IMG/VR virus record: IMGVR_UViG_3300043466_000184
Span: 1 to 37,179 of that record
Direction: 5' to 3' (one strand)
Source of the DNA: a virus
Length of the DNA stretch: 37,179 nucleotides
Made by a program: the position numbers and the translations under genes. The notes under the pieces are model-generated. The model made no database searches, had not been told where the DNA came from, and was given only the letters and a program-made list of their open reading frames with translations. This document shows positions 29,466 to 36,556 of the stretch, piece after piece. Within the stretch, counting starts at the first letter, position 1, and every line of letters starts with the position of its first letter.

Positions 29466-29665
29466 AGGTTATTTATTTCTTGTTTTACTTCTCTATAATA
29501 TTCTGTAACATTTCTATTTTGCCAATGGTGCTCATCTAAAGCCTCAATTATCTGATCAACTGCAATCAATGCGAGTTCGTTAGCAATATGACTTATTATA
29601 TAAACACCATTCATAGGGTATTTCATTTTATCTACCAGCTCTATTGCTTTTTCTTTCGGTGTCAT
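29462..29665 (-). CDS. Tandem paralogue 2: 67-aa 'MTPKEKA' protein
   Basis: MTPKEKAIELVDKMKYPMNG, then ELALIAVDQIIEALDEHHWQ, ending VKQEINNL. It shares the start MTPKE(R/K)AI.LVD, the central ALIAV and the end VKQEI..L with the adjacent gene at 29662-29877, so the two are tandem paralogues. I chose the ATG at 29665 (ATGA overlap) over an upstream non-ATG start. This family is common in Bacteroidota phages; function unknown. Confidence 0.6.
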   Translation of the reverse strand: MTPKEKAIELVDKMKYPMNGVYIISHIANELALIAVDQIIEALDEHHWQNRNVTEYYREVKQEINNL

Positions 29666-29877
29666 AGTTGTTCTATTTCTTGTTTTACTTGTTTCCAATG
29701 TTCTATACCTACTTGGTTATTTCCCCAGCATAGATTTTGAACTGTCTCAACTGCAATCAATGCGCATTGTTTAGCGCGGTATTCGCTATCGAAAGCAACT
29801 TCTGTCACTTGGTCCCATTCAACCGTATGCTCCATAAACATATCTACTAGGTATATTGCTCTTTCTTTTGGTGTCAT
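29662..29877 (-). CDS. Tandem paralogue 1: 71-aa 'MTPKERA' protein
   Basis: MTPKERAIYLVDMFMEHTVE, then YRAKQCALIAVETVQNLCWG, ending WKQVKQEIEQL. It is homologous to the next gene (29462-29665) and joined to its neighbours by ATGA overlaps. A short, mostly helical bundle. Duplication and divergence of a small early gene is the simplest reading. Confidence 0.6.
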   Translation of the reverse strand: MTPKERAIYLVDMFMEHTVEWDQVTEVAFDSEYRAKQCALIAVETVQNLCWGNNQVGIEHWKQVKQEIEQL

Positions 29878-30275
29878 AGTTGTTCTGTTTGTTGTTTGTA
29901 ATGTTCATAAGCTCCTTTATTCATATATTCTTTAATCTTATTCAAGGAATACAGCGAAGTTGCGCATAGTACGTCTTTATACAAATCTCGTTTAATTATT
30001 TCCTCATCGAATTTAATGCGATCAAAAAACTGCTTGGTTTCCTGAATCGTATCTAAGTAGATTTTATCTTTCTTTAAATCGTGATGAGCCTTTATAGAAT
30101 TAAGAACCGTTGCGTGATGCCTGTTCATTAAATTACCTATTTCATATAACTTGAACCTGCTGTATCTTTTCAACCGGTAACAAATATAATGCCTCTTGTA
30201 CCTTAATACCTGCTCACGGCTGGGAGTATTCAATCCCTCCAACTCAATATACTGTTTTACTTTTTCTAAAATCAT
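29874..30275 (-). CDS. DnaA domain IV-like protein
   Basis: A 133-aa protein. Residues 24-65 (RYKRHYICYRLKRYSRFKLY, EIGNLMNRHHATVLNSIKAH) copy the DnaA C-terminal DNA-binding domain, with the signature R/N-HHATVLNSI in the place of DnaA's DHxTVL. The remaining helices are unique. It lacks the AAA+ domain, so it probably binds DNA boxes, perhaps the repeats of the control region about 500 bases upstream. Confidence 0.7.
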   Translation of the reverse strand: MILEKVKQYIELEGLNTPSREQVLRYKRHYICYRLKRYSRFKLYEIGNLMNRHHATVLNSIKAHHDLKKDKIYLDTIQETKQFFDRIKFDEEIIKRDLYKDVLCATSLYSLNKIKEYMNKGAYEHYKQQTEQL

Positions 30276-30520
30276 TTTCCAAATTTGTCGTTATAAACGT
30301 GGTTTGAATACTTAGCGTAAGATTTAGGCAATTCGTAGTTTGGTTTAACGTACGTTTGAGTATCTCGCGTTTTAACATCAGAGCGATAAGGAGTAGCCGT
30401 CGAAGCTAAGTATATTAAAAACATAGCTCCTAAAATAAAAATTACTCCGCTGCCTAAAATTTGCTTCTCGTCCGTGTTTAAATCCTTAAACAAAAACGAA
30501 TACTTTTTAATTGTTTTCAT
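30272..30520 (-). CDS. 82-aa single-span membrane protein
   Basis: MKTIKKYSFLFKDLNTDEKQ, then one membrane segment (ILGSGVIFILGAMFLIYLAS, about 21-41) and a polar Tyr/Lys-rich C-terminus. Located in the first operon after the control region. Possible early host-interaction protein; function unknown. Confidence 0.6.
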   Translation of the reverse strand: MKTIKKYSFLFKDLNTDEKQILGSGVIFILGAMFLIYLASTATPYRSDVKTRDTQTYVKPNYELPKSYAKYSNHVYNDKFGK

Positions 30521-30692
30521 CTTCTTCTAAATCTAAAATGTTATCTAATAATGAACTTACTGCGCTCCATTCAGCGCCGCAACGGATTGTTGCTTTATCC
30601 TCATGGCCATAATGCTCACGAGAATAAATGTAATCAGAATAAAGCTCGCGCTCTTTGTCTTTGATTAGGTCTAATAATTGTTCTTTGCTCAT
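30507..30692 (-). CDS. 61-aa acidic small protein, first gene of the early operon
   Basis: MSKEQLLDLIKDKERELYSD then YSREHYGHEDKATIRCGAEW, ending LDLEEDENN. Helical and acidic. First gene after the control region; a TTG/TATTTTTG promoter lies 23 bases before its ATG, giving a very short leader. Function unknown. Confidence 0.6.
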   Translation of the reverse strand: MSKEQLLDLIKDKERELYSDYIYSREHYGHEDKATIRCGAEWSAVSSLLDNILDLEEDENN

Positions 30693-30714
30693 GTTAATTG
30701 TTTAAATTTTTCGA

Positions 30715-30744
30715 CAAAAATAATATAACTTTTTGAATTAACAA
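30715..30744 (-). promoter_or_regulatory. Early promoter, Bacteroidota type
   Basis: TTG at 30744-30742, 19-base spacer, TATTTTTG at 30722-30715 (TAnnTTTG). It would start the early operon at about 30708, 16 bases before the ATG at 30692. The best match to the consensus in the window. Confidence 0.65.
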
Positions 30745-30788
30745 TAGTTTTCAACAAATTTTTTTAAATTTTTTTATGATCAGCAAGG

Positions 30789-30846
30789 TTTTACCCTTAT
30801 TTTATTACAAAATAGCCGCATTTTTACCCTTACTTTGTTACAAAAC
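30789..30846. repeat. Two 25-bp direct repeats 33 bp apart (iteron/operator-like)
   Basis: TTTTACCCTTATTTTATTAC then AAAAT at 30789-30813, and the second at 30822-30846 beginning TTTTACCCTTACTTTGTTAC. They agree at 22 of 25 positions. Start-to-start distance is 33 bp, about three helix turns, so both face the same side of the DNA. Confidence 0.75.
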
Positions 30847-30847
30847 G

Positions 30848-30904
30848 TACCCGAAAAGGTGTAATATATTGTGATTTTAGTCGGAATATACCCGATTAGG
30901 TATA
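30848..30904. repeat. Two 16-bp partially palindromic repeats 41 bp apart
   Basis: TACCCGAAAAGGTGTA at 30848-30863 and TACCCGATTAGGTATA at 30889-30904, 13 of 16 identical. The second is part of an inverted repeat TATACC...GGTATA. Spacing is about four helix turns. They look like operator sites for a dimeric regulator. Confidence 0.7.
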
Positions 30905-30915
30905 CTATATTCAAC

Positions 30916-30952
30916 AAAAAAGGGCTACCGCGTTCATCTGGCAACCCTTTTT
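30916..30952 (-). terminator. Rho-independent terminator after the lysis operon
   Basis: Minus strand: AAAAAGGG...CCCTTTTTT with a 20-base interior and a T run. It lies about 50 bases past the amidase stop. The A/T flanks are symmetric, so it could work in both directions. Confidence 0.8.
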
Positions 30953-30977
30953 CTAACACTAAAACAATTATGCGCTA

Positions 30978-31009
30978 CAAATATATGCAATTAATTTAAC
31001 TGATTACAA
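30978..31009 (-). promoter_or_regulatory. Promoter-like element just before the terminator
   Basis: TTG at 31009-31007, a 21-base spacer, TATATTTG at 30985-30978. Transcription from it would meet the terminator at 30952-30917 after about 20 bases, giving an RNA of about 60 bases unless read through. It overlaps the amidase 3' end. Confidence 0.4.
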
Positions 31010-31660
31010 TTTTTTCAGCATTTCTATCATTCGTGGGCATGGGTAAATATCCGATTTATCTTTTCGCACTGAGTTATGCGTATAAATACCCGGAGTTCCT
31101 TTAAAGGCTTCTTTGTCTAAAGCAAAGATTTCAGATCTGTATTCACTAGGAATTTTGTAAGTTTCGCAAAGATAAACCAATAGCTGGCGCGTGCTTTCAA
31201 TTTGAGCGTCCGTATATTTATACCAATGCTTAAAGCCTTTGTAAGGCTGATCTAAAGTAGTTACCATTGATTCCGGAACTCTAGTTCCAACGTAGTTGTA
31301 AAATTTTCCGTCTTTTTCTTTCAGGTAACCCCAGTTACAAACTTCAATGCCAACAGAGCTTTTGTTTAAGTTGGTGTAAGGAACATTTTGAGCTTTGAAT
31401 TCTTTCTGGTCAATCCCCAAATGCCAAGCCCAATGCTTGGAACTGAAGCACTGCACAATCAATCCATCTTGACCAACTACAAATGCCGTTGCTATGCGTT
31501 CGCTAGTTCCGTTCCAATACCTACTAACTGCCTCAGCGTTTCCGCTTCCTGCTGTATGGTGCAAATAAATTTGAGTTTTATCGGATTCCTCTGCAAAGAA
31601 CTGAGTTTCCTTTAGCCGAGCTTGTTTAATTTTGGATACATCTAATTTCATTTTAGACAT
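31004..31660 (-). CDS. N-acetylmuramoyl-L-alanine amidase (endolysin)
   Basis: A 218-aa Amidase_2-type enzyme cutting the lactyl-peptide bond of peptidoglycan. Zinc-site residues are in TQIYLHHTAG (H34/H35) and YTHNSVRKDKSD near residues 194-205 (His, and Lys/Asp as in AmpD/T7 lysozyme types). In between are the usual IVQCFSSKHWAWHLG and NLNKSSVGIEVCNWG. No signal peptide, so it needs the holin to reach the wall. Last gene of the lysis cassette, after the spanin-like gene. Confidence 0.85.
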   Translation of the reverse strand: MSKMKLDVSKIKQARLKETQFFAEESDKTQIYLHHTAGSGNAEAVSRYWNGTSERIATAFVVGQDGLIVQCFSSKHWAWHLGIDQKEFKAQNVPYTNLNKSSVGIEVCNWGYLKEKDGKFYNYVGTRVPESMVTTLDQPYKGFKHWYKYTDAQIESTRQLLVYLCETYKIPSEYRSEIFALDKEAFKGTPGIYTHNSVRKDKSDIYPCPRMIEMLKKL

Positions 31661-31675
31661 TTTTTAGACATTAAT

Positions 31676-31702
31676 AAACCCCTGCAACAGTATCACAGGG
31701 GG
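31676..31702 (-). terminator. Hairpin between spanin-like and amidase genes
   Basis: Minus strand CCCCCTGTGATACTGTTGCA then GGGG and TTTATTAA. The stem CCCCTG/CAGGGG is strong but the following T run is short, so it may be a weak terminator or mRNA-processing hairpin. It would lower amidase expression relative to the holin. Confidence 0.5.
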
Positions 31703-31738
31703 ATTCTTGGCGTTCGTATAGCGAGCAGTCAAGTGGAG

Positions 31739-32233
31739 TTATTTTAATTCGTTTAGCCCTAAATATTTACTGAGCTTAAAGAAAATCAGGATCAGCAGCA
31801 ATAAGAATAAACTAACGGCTGTAAACTTCATTGTATCGGTAAATGTTTTTCCTTTATTTACTCGCTGGTTCTTTAAATCCGTTTCTTGCTTGTTTTTATG
31901 CGTTCTAAGCGCGTTTTGCAGTGAATCTGAATAGATAGTTCGGATATGCTTTAAACTGTCGTTAAAACGCTTTAAATCGAATCTTTCAATATATCGCGGT
32001 TTTGGTACGTATTCCGTTCTAATCTGGATCAGCGTATCTTTTTGCGTTACGTACTTTTCCCATACTATAGAATCATGAACAATAACCGGAAAGGAATCTA
32101 CTGTATTAATTCTAATCGTGTCGTATACCGCTGGCTTATATCCTTTTTTGATTGCTTTATTTAGATGGTAATTCATTGAGCAGCCTGTCGCAATTATAGT
32201 AGATATAAGCGACAAAATGAATATCCTTTTCAT
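31739..32233 (-). CDS. Lipoprotein with C-terminal membrane span (u-spanin-like)
   Basis: A 164-aa protein. The N-terminal signal MKRIFILSLISTIIATGCSM has a lipobox ending at C18, so it is probably lipid-anchored in the outer membrane. The middle is periplasmic, with Tyr/Arg-rich strands and a helix (RFNDSLKHIRTIYSDSLQNA). A C-terminal segment SLFLLLLILIFFKLS (about 137-155) spans the inner membrane. Such a layout matches unimolecular spanins that fuse the two membranes at lysis. It sits between the holin and endolysin genes. Confidence 0.65.
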   Translation of the reverse strand: MKRIFILSLISTIIATGCSMNYHLNKAIKKGYKPAVYDTIRINTVDSFPVIVHDSIVWEKYVTQKDTLIQIRTEYVPKPRYIERFDLKRFNDSLKHIRTIYSDSLQNALRTHKNKQETDLKNQRVNKGKTFTDTMKFTAVSLFLLLLILIFFKLSKYLGLNELK

Positions 32234-32655
32234 TTTAATTCGTCTACCTGTTCCTTAGAACGTTTTACAAAGCGCATAAATTTCTCCCAAACATTAACGC
32301 CAGTTACAGAATGGTAGTTTTCATTAATGCTTTTAACTTCCGTGAATACGCAGAAAGCCGTAAAGGCTTTAGTCATAAGTAAATCAACCGAAATAAAGTA
32401 GGCTAATAAATCAGCTAGGACGAATTTTTCTAGCAGGAAGATAAATACTATCGCTCCGCTATACAAAAGGCTTTTAGAAATCGTATTAGAAAGCCTGCGA
32501 GAGCGTATTGAAGCCCATCCGTTTTTCTTTACGCTTCTCCAAATGCCAAATGACATATCCAAAATGATAGTAGCAACTGCCATTAAAACCATAGGCTTAA
32601 CTGGAGCAAGAATTGCAAACAACGAAAAGGCGAATAAAAGCGATTTAGTTTTCAT
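32230..32655 (-). CDS. Holin (phage_holin_4-like)
   Basis: A 141-aa protein with about four hydrophobic segments: LLFAFSLFAILAPVKPMVLM, MAVATIILDMSFGIWRS, LLYSGAIVFIFLLEKFVL, and LMTKAFTAFCVFTEV. The pair ILDMSFGIWR and TEVKSINEN are hallmarks of the phage_holin_4_1/toxin-secretion holin family (D...G and E..SI.EN). It would form the membrane lesion that lets the amidase out. Overlaps the spanin-like gene by 4 bases. Confidence 0.75.
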   Translation of the reverse strand: MKTKSLLFAFSLFAILAPVKPMVLMAVATIILDMSFGIWRSVKKNGWASIRSRRLSNTISKSLLYSGAIVFIFLLEKFVLADLLAYFISVDLLMTKAFTAFCVFTEVKSINENYHSVTGVNVWEKFMRFVKRSKEQVDELK

Positions 32656-32903
32656 TAGAACGGACTTGGTGATGGTTTCGGTTTGTATTCAATCAACTCA
32701 AGGTCTTTCACCCACAACGTCTCAGGATTGGTCGTGTAAAGCATCTCCTCTACTGAGATGACCCAATTTTCGTCTATGTCTTGAATAGGGTTGTAGATAG
32801 AATCAGCAGAGTAGTAAACTCCGACTAATTCGTCTTTTTGCACCTCAGTCAATAGTCCGACTAATGTTGTGATGTCTTCGGTTGTTATGTCTGCTAGTTT
32901 CAT
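32655..32903 (-). CDS. 82-aa protein between fibre and holin genes
   Basis: MKLADITTEDITTLVGLLTE, then YYSADSIYNPIQDIDENWVI and a Pro/Ser end YKPKPSPSPF. Acidic and helical. Overlaps the fibre stop and the holin start by one base each, so tightly co-translated. A tail-associated or lysis-control role is possible; no family recognised. Confidence 0.55.
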   Translation of the reverse strand: MKLADITTEDITTLVGLLTEVQKDELVGVYYSADSIYNPIQDIDENWVISVEEMLYTTNPETLWVKDLELIEYKPKPSPSPF

Positions 32904-33784
32904 TATACTTGTCTTGAAAGTGCGGTTTGGTATGCTTGAACTCGGGTGTATAGGTTAGCTGCTTCGGTGTCTGTTAGGCCGTCGCCGATGCTTGAGAATG
33001 CGGTTTGATATGAATTGTAAAAACCTTGTGAAACTCCATCTTCATTTCTTGCCCCAATATATACACTTGAATTTGGCATTGCAGTTATTGAAGTAGTATT
33101 AGAGGCAATATTTGATGTGTTTTTAAATACTTTAAACGCATTAGTTGCAATTCGTGTTGCAGTAAATAAACCTTGAGTATTAGTTGCTGTATATGTAGCA
33201 GTTGATGTAGCTTGACCGATGCAACCATTTGCTACAGTGTAGTTGTGTTGAAATAAAGTTGAATTATTAACAGTATAACTTCCATCTAATTTGAAATTAA
33301 CCAAATCATTTGTGCGGTTATATTTAGAGAAGTGAGCAGAACTTGTAGATAAAGACGAACTAGGCACAAGTTTCGTATCAGCATATCCATTAGTTCCATT
33401 AGGAGTAGCACCATTACTTGAATGCGTCCATCCTCCGTTGAATACTAATCTGAAAGCTGCATCTAAATCACGAGGGTCTTTAAGGTTGTATTTGTGAGTT
33501 GATGCAGTTCCACCAACAAACGGATAGATGGCTTTCATTTTAGTCCAAATTCCGTCAGTCTTCATGCCTTCAACCAAAGTGTTGATTGCGTTAATCTGAA
33601 TAGGGTCAGTTATAGCAGCAGCAGTAATGAACGCCTGAGCGTCTGCATCAATACCTACAATGTCAGTAGCGCCTGCCCAAGATTTAGCGTGAGAATCACC
33701 CCAAGCAATTGCGTTGTTTGCGCCTTGACCCCAACCTATTGCGTTGTTCGCTGCGCCATCTCCCCATCCGTTGCTATTTGCCAT
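32903..33784 (-). CDS. Tail fibre/structural protein with GWG N-terminal repeats (complete copy)
   Basis: A 293-aa protein. The first 37 residues hold imperfect tandem GWGxGA-NNAI repeats (MANSNGWGDGAANNAIGWGQ). The next part, about 45-115, is DAQAFITAAAITDPIQINAI and GIWTKMKAIYPFVGGTASTH, then YNLKDPRDLDAAFRLVFNGG. The rest is Thr/Asn/Ser-rich beta sequence of the sort that forms concanavalin-like or fibre domains, ending LYTRVQAYQTALSRQV. This type is common in Bacteroidota phages as an exposed virion protein, likely the host-contacting one. It starts after the connector copy in both modules. Confidence 0.7.
   Translation of the reverse strand: MANSNGWGDGAANNAIGWGQGANNAIAWGDSHAKSWAGATDIVGIDADAQAFITAAAITDPIQINAINTLVEGMKTDGIWTKMKAIYPFVGGTASTHKYNLKDPRDLDAAFRLVFNGGWTHSSNGATPNGTNGYADTKLVPSSSLSTSSAHFSKYNRTNDLVNFKLDGSYTVNNSTLFQHNYTVANGCIGQATSTATYTATNTQGLFTATRIATNAFKVFKNTSNIASNTTSITAMPNSSVYIGARNEDGVSQGFYNSYQTAFSSIGDGLTDTEAANLYTRVQAYQTALSRQV
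33658..33784. repeat. Exact 127-bp direct repeat, copy 2
   Basis: Identical to 1-127. It is followed at 33785 by sequence homologous to, but distinct from, 128 onward. It covers the first 42 codons of the fibre gene. Confidence 0.95.
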
Positions 33785-33872
33785 CTTTTATAAGTTTAGT
33801 TAGAAAAACACGGAGTTTCTCAATGTTTTCTTCTTTTGGTTTGTAAGTTCCTACCTTAGTTCGTGTTTTCAT
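33774..33872 (-). CDS. 32-aa basic microprotein, copy B
   Basis: MKTRTKVGTYKPKEENIEKL then about ten residues ending DGK. Same place and same start/stop overlaps as the 31-aa gene at 117-212, while most of the DNA differs, which supports real coding. Function unknown. Confidence 0.65.
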   Translation of the reverse strand: MKTRTKVGTYKPKEENIEKLRVFLTKLIKDGK

Positions 33873-34369
33873 ATGTACCACCCGGTGTAATTATTTGCTG
33901 TATCAGGGTACATATCCCCGTTAGAGTTTGTAGTGTACTCAGGAAACAAGTCATTTCTAAATACAATGTAATCAATGAAACGCTCCGTGTAGTGCTGCGC
34001 AATCTGACGTTCTTTCTCAATCAAGAAATCTACTTCGTTTTTCTCTACGTTTTCAGAGTTCTCAGACGAATGTTTATAGACACCTTTGTTAGCGATTGTG
34101 TAAGCTGCGAAAGGTAAGTATTCAACCATCGCCCAATGAATCAGCATAGGCTTTACATACGTCTCAACTAAGTTTTCGTAGTTACCGGTAAGCGTACCTG
34201 CGATAATATCAGCCTGTATCTTCTGAAGTAACTTAGTGCCTAAGTAGTTTTGAATGTGAATGTCCTGAGCGATTTTAATGAACTGAATGAACTTGTCAGT
34301 ATCTACGTTGCCATTCACCGCAGTAAACCTCACCAAATCGTCTCGTGTTATAAGTAGTGCAGTTGCCAT
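33869..34369 (-). CDS. Head-tail connector/adaptor-like protein (DUF6712-like), copy B
   Basis: A 166-aa homologue of 209-709 (about 138 identical residues), MATALLITRDDLVRFTAVNG, with the same middle (YVKPMLIHWAMVEYLPFAAY) and end (NNYTGWYI). Changes lie in surface-like positions. It has two bases between its start and the portal stop, unlike copy A, where they overlap by one. Confidence 0.7.
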   Translation of the reverse strand: MATALLITRDDLVRFTAVNGNVDTDKFIQFIKIAQDIHIQNYLGTKLLQKIQADIIAGTLTGNYENLVETYVKPMLIHWAMVEYLPFAAYTIANKGVYKHSSENSENVEKNEVDFLIEKERQIAQHYTERFIDYIVFRNDLFPEYTTNSNGDMYPDTANNYTGWYI

Positions 34370-34371
34370 TA

Positions 34372-36147
34372 TTAATCGTTTTTAGGTAAGTAACCTCTCG
34401 TTGGTGTGTCAATAGGACGTGTAGAAACCAAAGCCTCATTCTTGACAACGTAGCCTAATTTCTCAGCTTTACGGACTGCCACTTGCTTTAATTCTTTGCT
34501 ACCTATGTTCAATGCCTTACCTGAGAAAGTTGCATAGACTTGTTTGTTCCATCTATGGTGACAATTTGCACCGCCTTTGTACAACCAAATGTCATAAGTA
34601 GCAGCGCCTCTAGGACCAAATCCTGCGTTCACTTGTTGACTGCTCATTTTTTGGATATCCTCTTTGCGATAGATTTTTTTTGCTTCTATCATCTCAGTAC
34701 AAAAGTCTCTAGCCTTTCCACTCTTACCACCGGTCTCACCTTGATAAACATAGCGAGTAATAAACTTGATTCCGTCAATTACCTTATCTTGTCGTGATGT
34801 GATGTTAGGACGTGCATCGCCTGTGCTTACAAGCTCAACTAACTTTGAAAATAAGCTCTTTTTAAGGTCTTTAGAGAGCATTTCATTCTCCGAATCGTCC
34901 AAGTCATAGTCTACAGGTGCTTCGTCTATTAGAAGCCAATTAGCTTCAGGCTCTTCACCGAGTTCAATCAACGCTTTTGCAACGTCTTTACTCAGGTGAT
35001 TGTGTTTGCTTAGTTCAGTTCCTGTTTCTTCAGCTACTTGTTCTTGGTTTTGAGCGTTTTCTAAATCCGTAAATTCAAGCGGTTTAAGCGTCTTAAAGAA
35101 TAAATTGAGGGATATGCCGTTGTAAGACAAAATAGTGTCTAAGGCTTCAAGTATTTCGTCCTGAAGCGGTTTAATTACCATGTTGTTAAACAAGATAAAC
35201 GAGTTTTGAAGCTCATCAGCGTTAGAACTAAATCCGTTAGCGCCTGCAATACCAAAAAGTAGCGGTGATGTAACGTTGTGGCCTAGCATGATTTTACGCA
35301 TACACTCCTCACTTAAATATGTGTAGTGTTCAGGAGCATCGTTTAAAGGTAAATCGTCTACTGTAGTTTTCGTGTCCATGTTGTCATTGAACGCTACGAT
35401 TACTTTCTGACCTTTAGAGCCTGTCAGCTTGCTTAAAACCTTGTTTGTGATGATAGATTGCTGCTCCTCAGTAGGCACTCCGTTGTTGAAGTTGACTACC
35501 TTAGTTCCTGAGAATCCGTTTTGAACCTCATTAATCAAGTAATCAGCAATTTCCTCTTCCAATAGTGCGTAAGGAACTGCACCTTGATAGTCAGGGTAAG
35601 CGTAATACTTCATACCAACTGCGTAAGGCTTTGAGAATAGAATCTCAATCTTATCTTTAGAATATCCGTAAGCAGGGATTCTTACAGGTGGATATTTCTT
35701 TACATCAGTCCAATCATCCGAATAGTAGTAGGCTTCAATTTCTCCGTCTTTATTGCATTTCTCAGCACGCAATAAGTTCACCGGCATATGAAAAGCCTTT
35801 AGGATTCTATCGTGCTTGTCGTTGTAGTGTACTTGTATAGCAAACTGACCAAGCATCTTGCGGTCAATAGCAATCTTGCGTAAACATTCTTTTGAGAACA
35901 TAGCCATAGCTTGAGCGTACTCATTAGGCTTACGAGAAGCATCTACTGCAGACAAACCACGTCCGTAAATTAAACGTGTAATGTTGTTGATGATTGCATT
36001 GTTGGTGGTGCTGTTCGTGTATCTATCCAATAGGAATTGGTAGTAATTGTTGTCTTCTCCGTAATCTACCCAAGCATCACGTTTGCTCTCCTGAATAACA
36101 GGAGTAGTGTAAGCCGATAGATTTAAGACGTGTACGTTGTTACTCAT
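34372..36147 (-). CDS. Portal protein with C-terminal Cys/His domain, copy B
   Basis: A 591-aa homologue of the portal at 709-2505. The core is highly similar (YLSEECMRKIMLGHNVTSPL is identical), while residues after about 395 differ strongly in sequence and length. The C-terminal module keeps DFC, YRKEDI and the CHH group (ANCHHRW). The start overlaps the previous gene by 8 bases. The pattern is that of two related phages, not a recent duplication. Confidence 0.85.
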   Translation of the reverse strand: MSNNVHVLNLSAYTTPVIQESKRDAWVDYGEDNNYYQFLLDRYTNSTTNNAIINNITRLIYGRGLSAVDASRKPNEYAQAMAMFSKECLRKIAIDRKMLGQFAIQVHYNDKHDRILKAFHMPVNLLRAEKCNKDGEIEAYYYSDDWTDVKKYPPVRIPAYGYSKDKIEILFSKPYAVGMKYYAYPDYQGAVPYALLEEEIADYLINEVQNGFSGTKVVNFNNGVPTEEQQSIITNKVLSKLTGSKGQKVIVAFNDNMDTKTTVDDLPLNDAPEHYTYLSEECMRKIMLGHNVTSPLLFGIAGANGFSSNADELQNSFILFNNMVIKPLQDEILEALDTILSYNGISLNLFFKTLKPLEFTDLENAQNQEQVAEETGTELSKHNHLSKDVAKALIELGEEPEANWLLIDEAPVDYDLDDSENEMLSKDLKKSLFSKLVELVSTGDARPNITSRQDKVIDGIKFITRYVYQGETGGKSGKARDFCTEMIEAKKIYRKEDIQKMSSQQVNAGFGPRGAATYDIWLYKGGANCHHRWNKQVYATFSGKALNIGSKELKQVAVRKAEKLGYVVKNEALVSTRPIDTPTRGYLPKND

Positions 36148-36469
36148 AAACTATGAACGTATTTGTGGTGGTGTTAGATGTATACTCTCCGTTGTTTACG
36201 GAAAATGAAACGATGTTTTGGTCAGTACAAAAGATTCTATCCTTGTAAACGATGTCCGTGTTTTTGTACAATACCAAGTCATAAAAATGACCTTCAATTA
36301 AATCAAATTCTGCGGTGATTGTGTTAACGTAGTTTCCTGACGTTTGTGATGTGATAGCTATTGTAGCCGGTACGTTTGTTTGGTCATCAGTCAAAACCAT
36401 TGAGGTAGGTGTATCTCTCGGGATAAAAGAAAACGTCTGAGCTGATGTAGATGTGGTTAGTACAATCAT
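36140..36469 (-). CDS. Small structural-module protein, copy B
   Basis: A 109-aa homologue of 2502-2831, MIVLTTSTSAQTFSFIPRDT, with conserved KDRIFCTDQNIVSFSVNNGE. It diverges much more than the connector does, mostly in the first half. Function unknown. Confidence 0.6.
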   Translation of the reverse strand: MIVLTTSTSAQTFSFIPRDTPTSMVLTDDQTNVPATIAITSQTSGNYVNTITAEFDLIEGHFYDLVLYKNTDIVYKDRIFCTDQNIVSFSVNNGEYTSNTTTNTFIVYE

Positions 36470-36508
36470 ATTAAATTAACTAACAGCAATGTATTTTGTT
36501 TTAAAAGC

Positions 36509-36533
36509 AAAAAGGGCAGCCAAAGCCACCCTT
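36509..36533 (-). terminator. Rho-independent terminator, copy B
   Basis: Minus-strand stem AAGGGTGGC/GCTGCCCTT (two G-U pairs) followed by TTTTTGC. Same place as the hairpin at 2869-2896. Confidence 0.7.
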
Positions 36534-36556
36534 CTCACACGCTATGAAGAAAACGA

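Larger units (their letters stand above)
30693..31003. other. Intergenic control region and candidate replication origin
   Basis: The only long non-coding stretch in the circular map. From high to low: a TATATTTG promoter-like element (30985-30978), a terminator (30916-30952), paired dyads (30848-30904), paired 25-bp direct repeats (30789-30846), an extremely AT-rich stretch (about 30700-30780) and the early promoter (30744-30715). Repeats next to an AT-rich tract and a DnaA-like gene are the usual signs of an origin; the dyads and repeats may equally be operators. Distinguishing these needs experiment. Confidence 0.5.

Noticed and set aside
30177-30192. TATATTTG promoter-like match inside the DnaA-like gene
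   Set aside because: It lies within the coding region of the 133-aa gene with no downstream start at a matching distance. In AT-rich DNA a chance match is likely.
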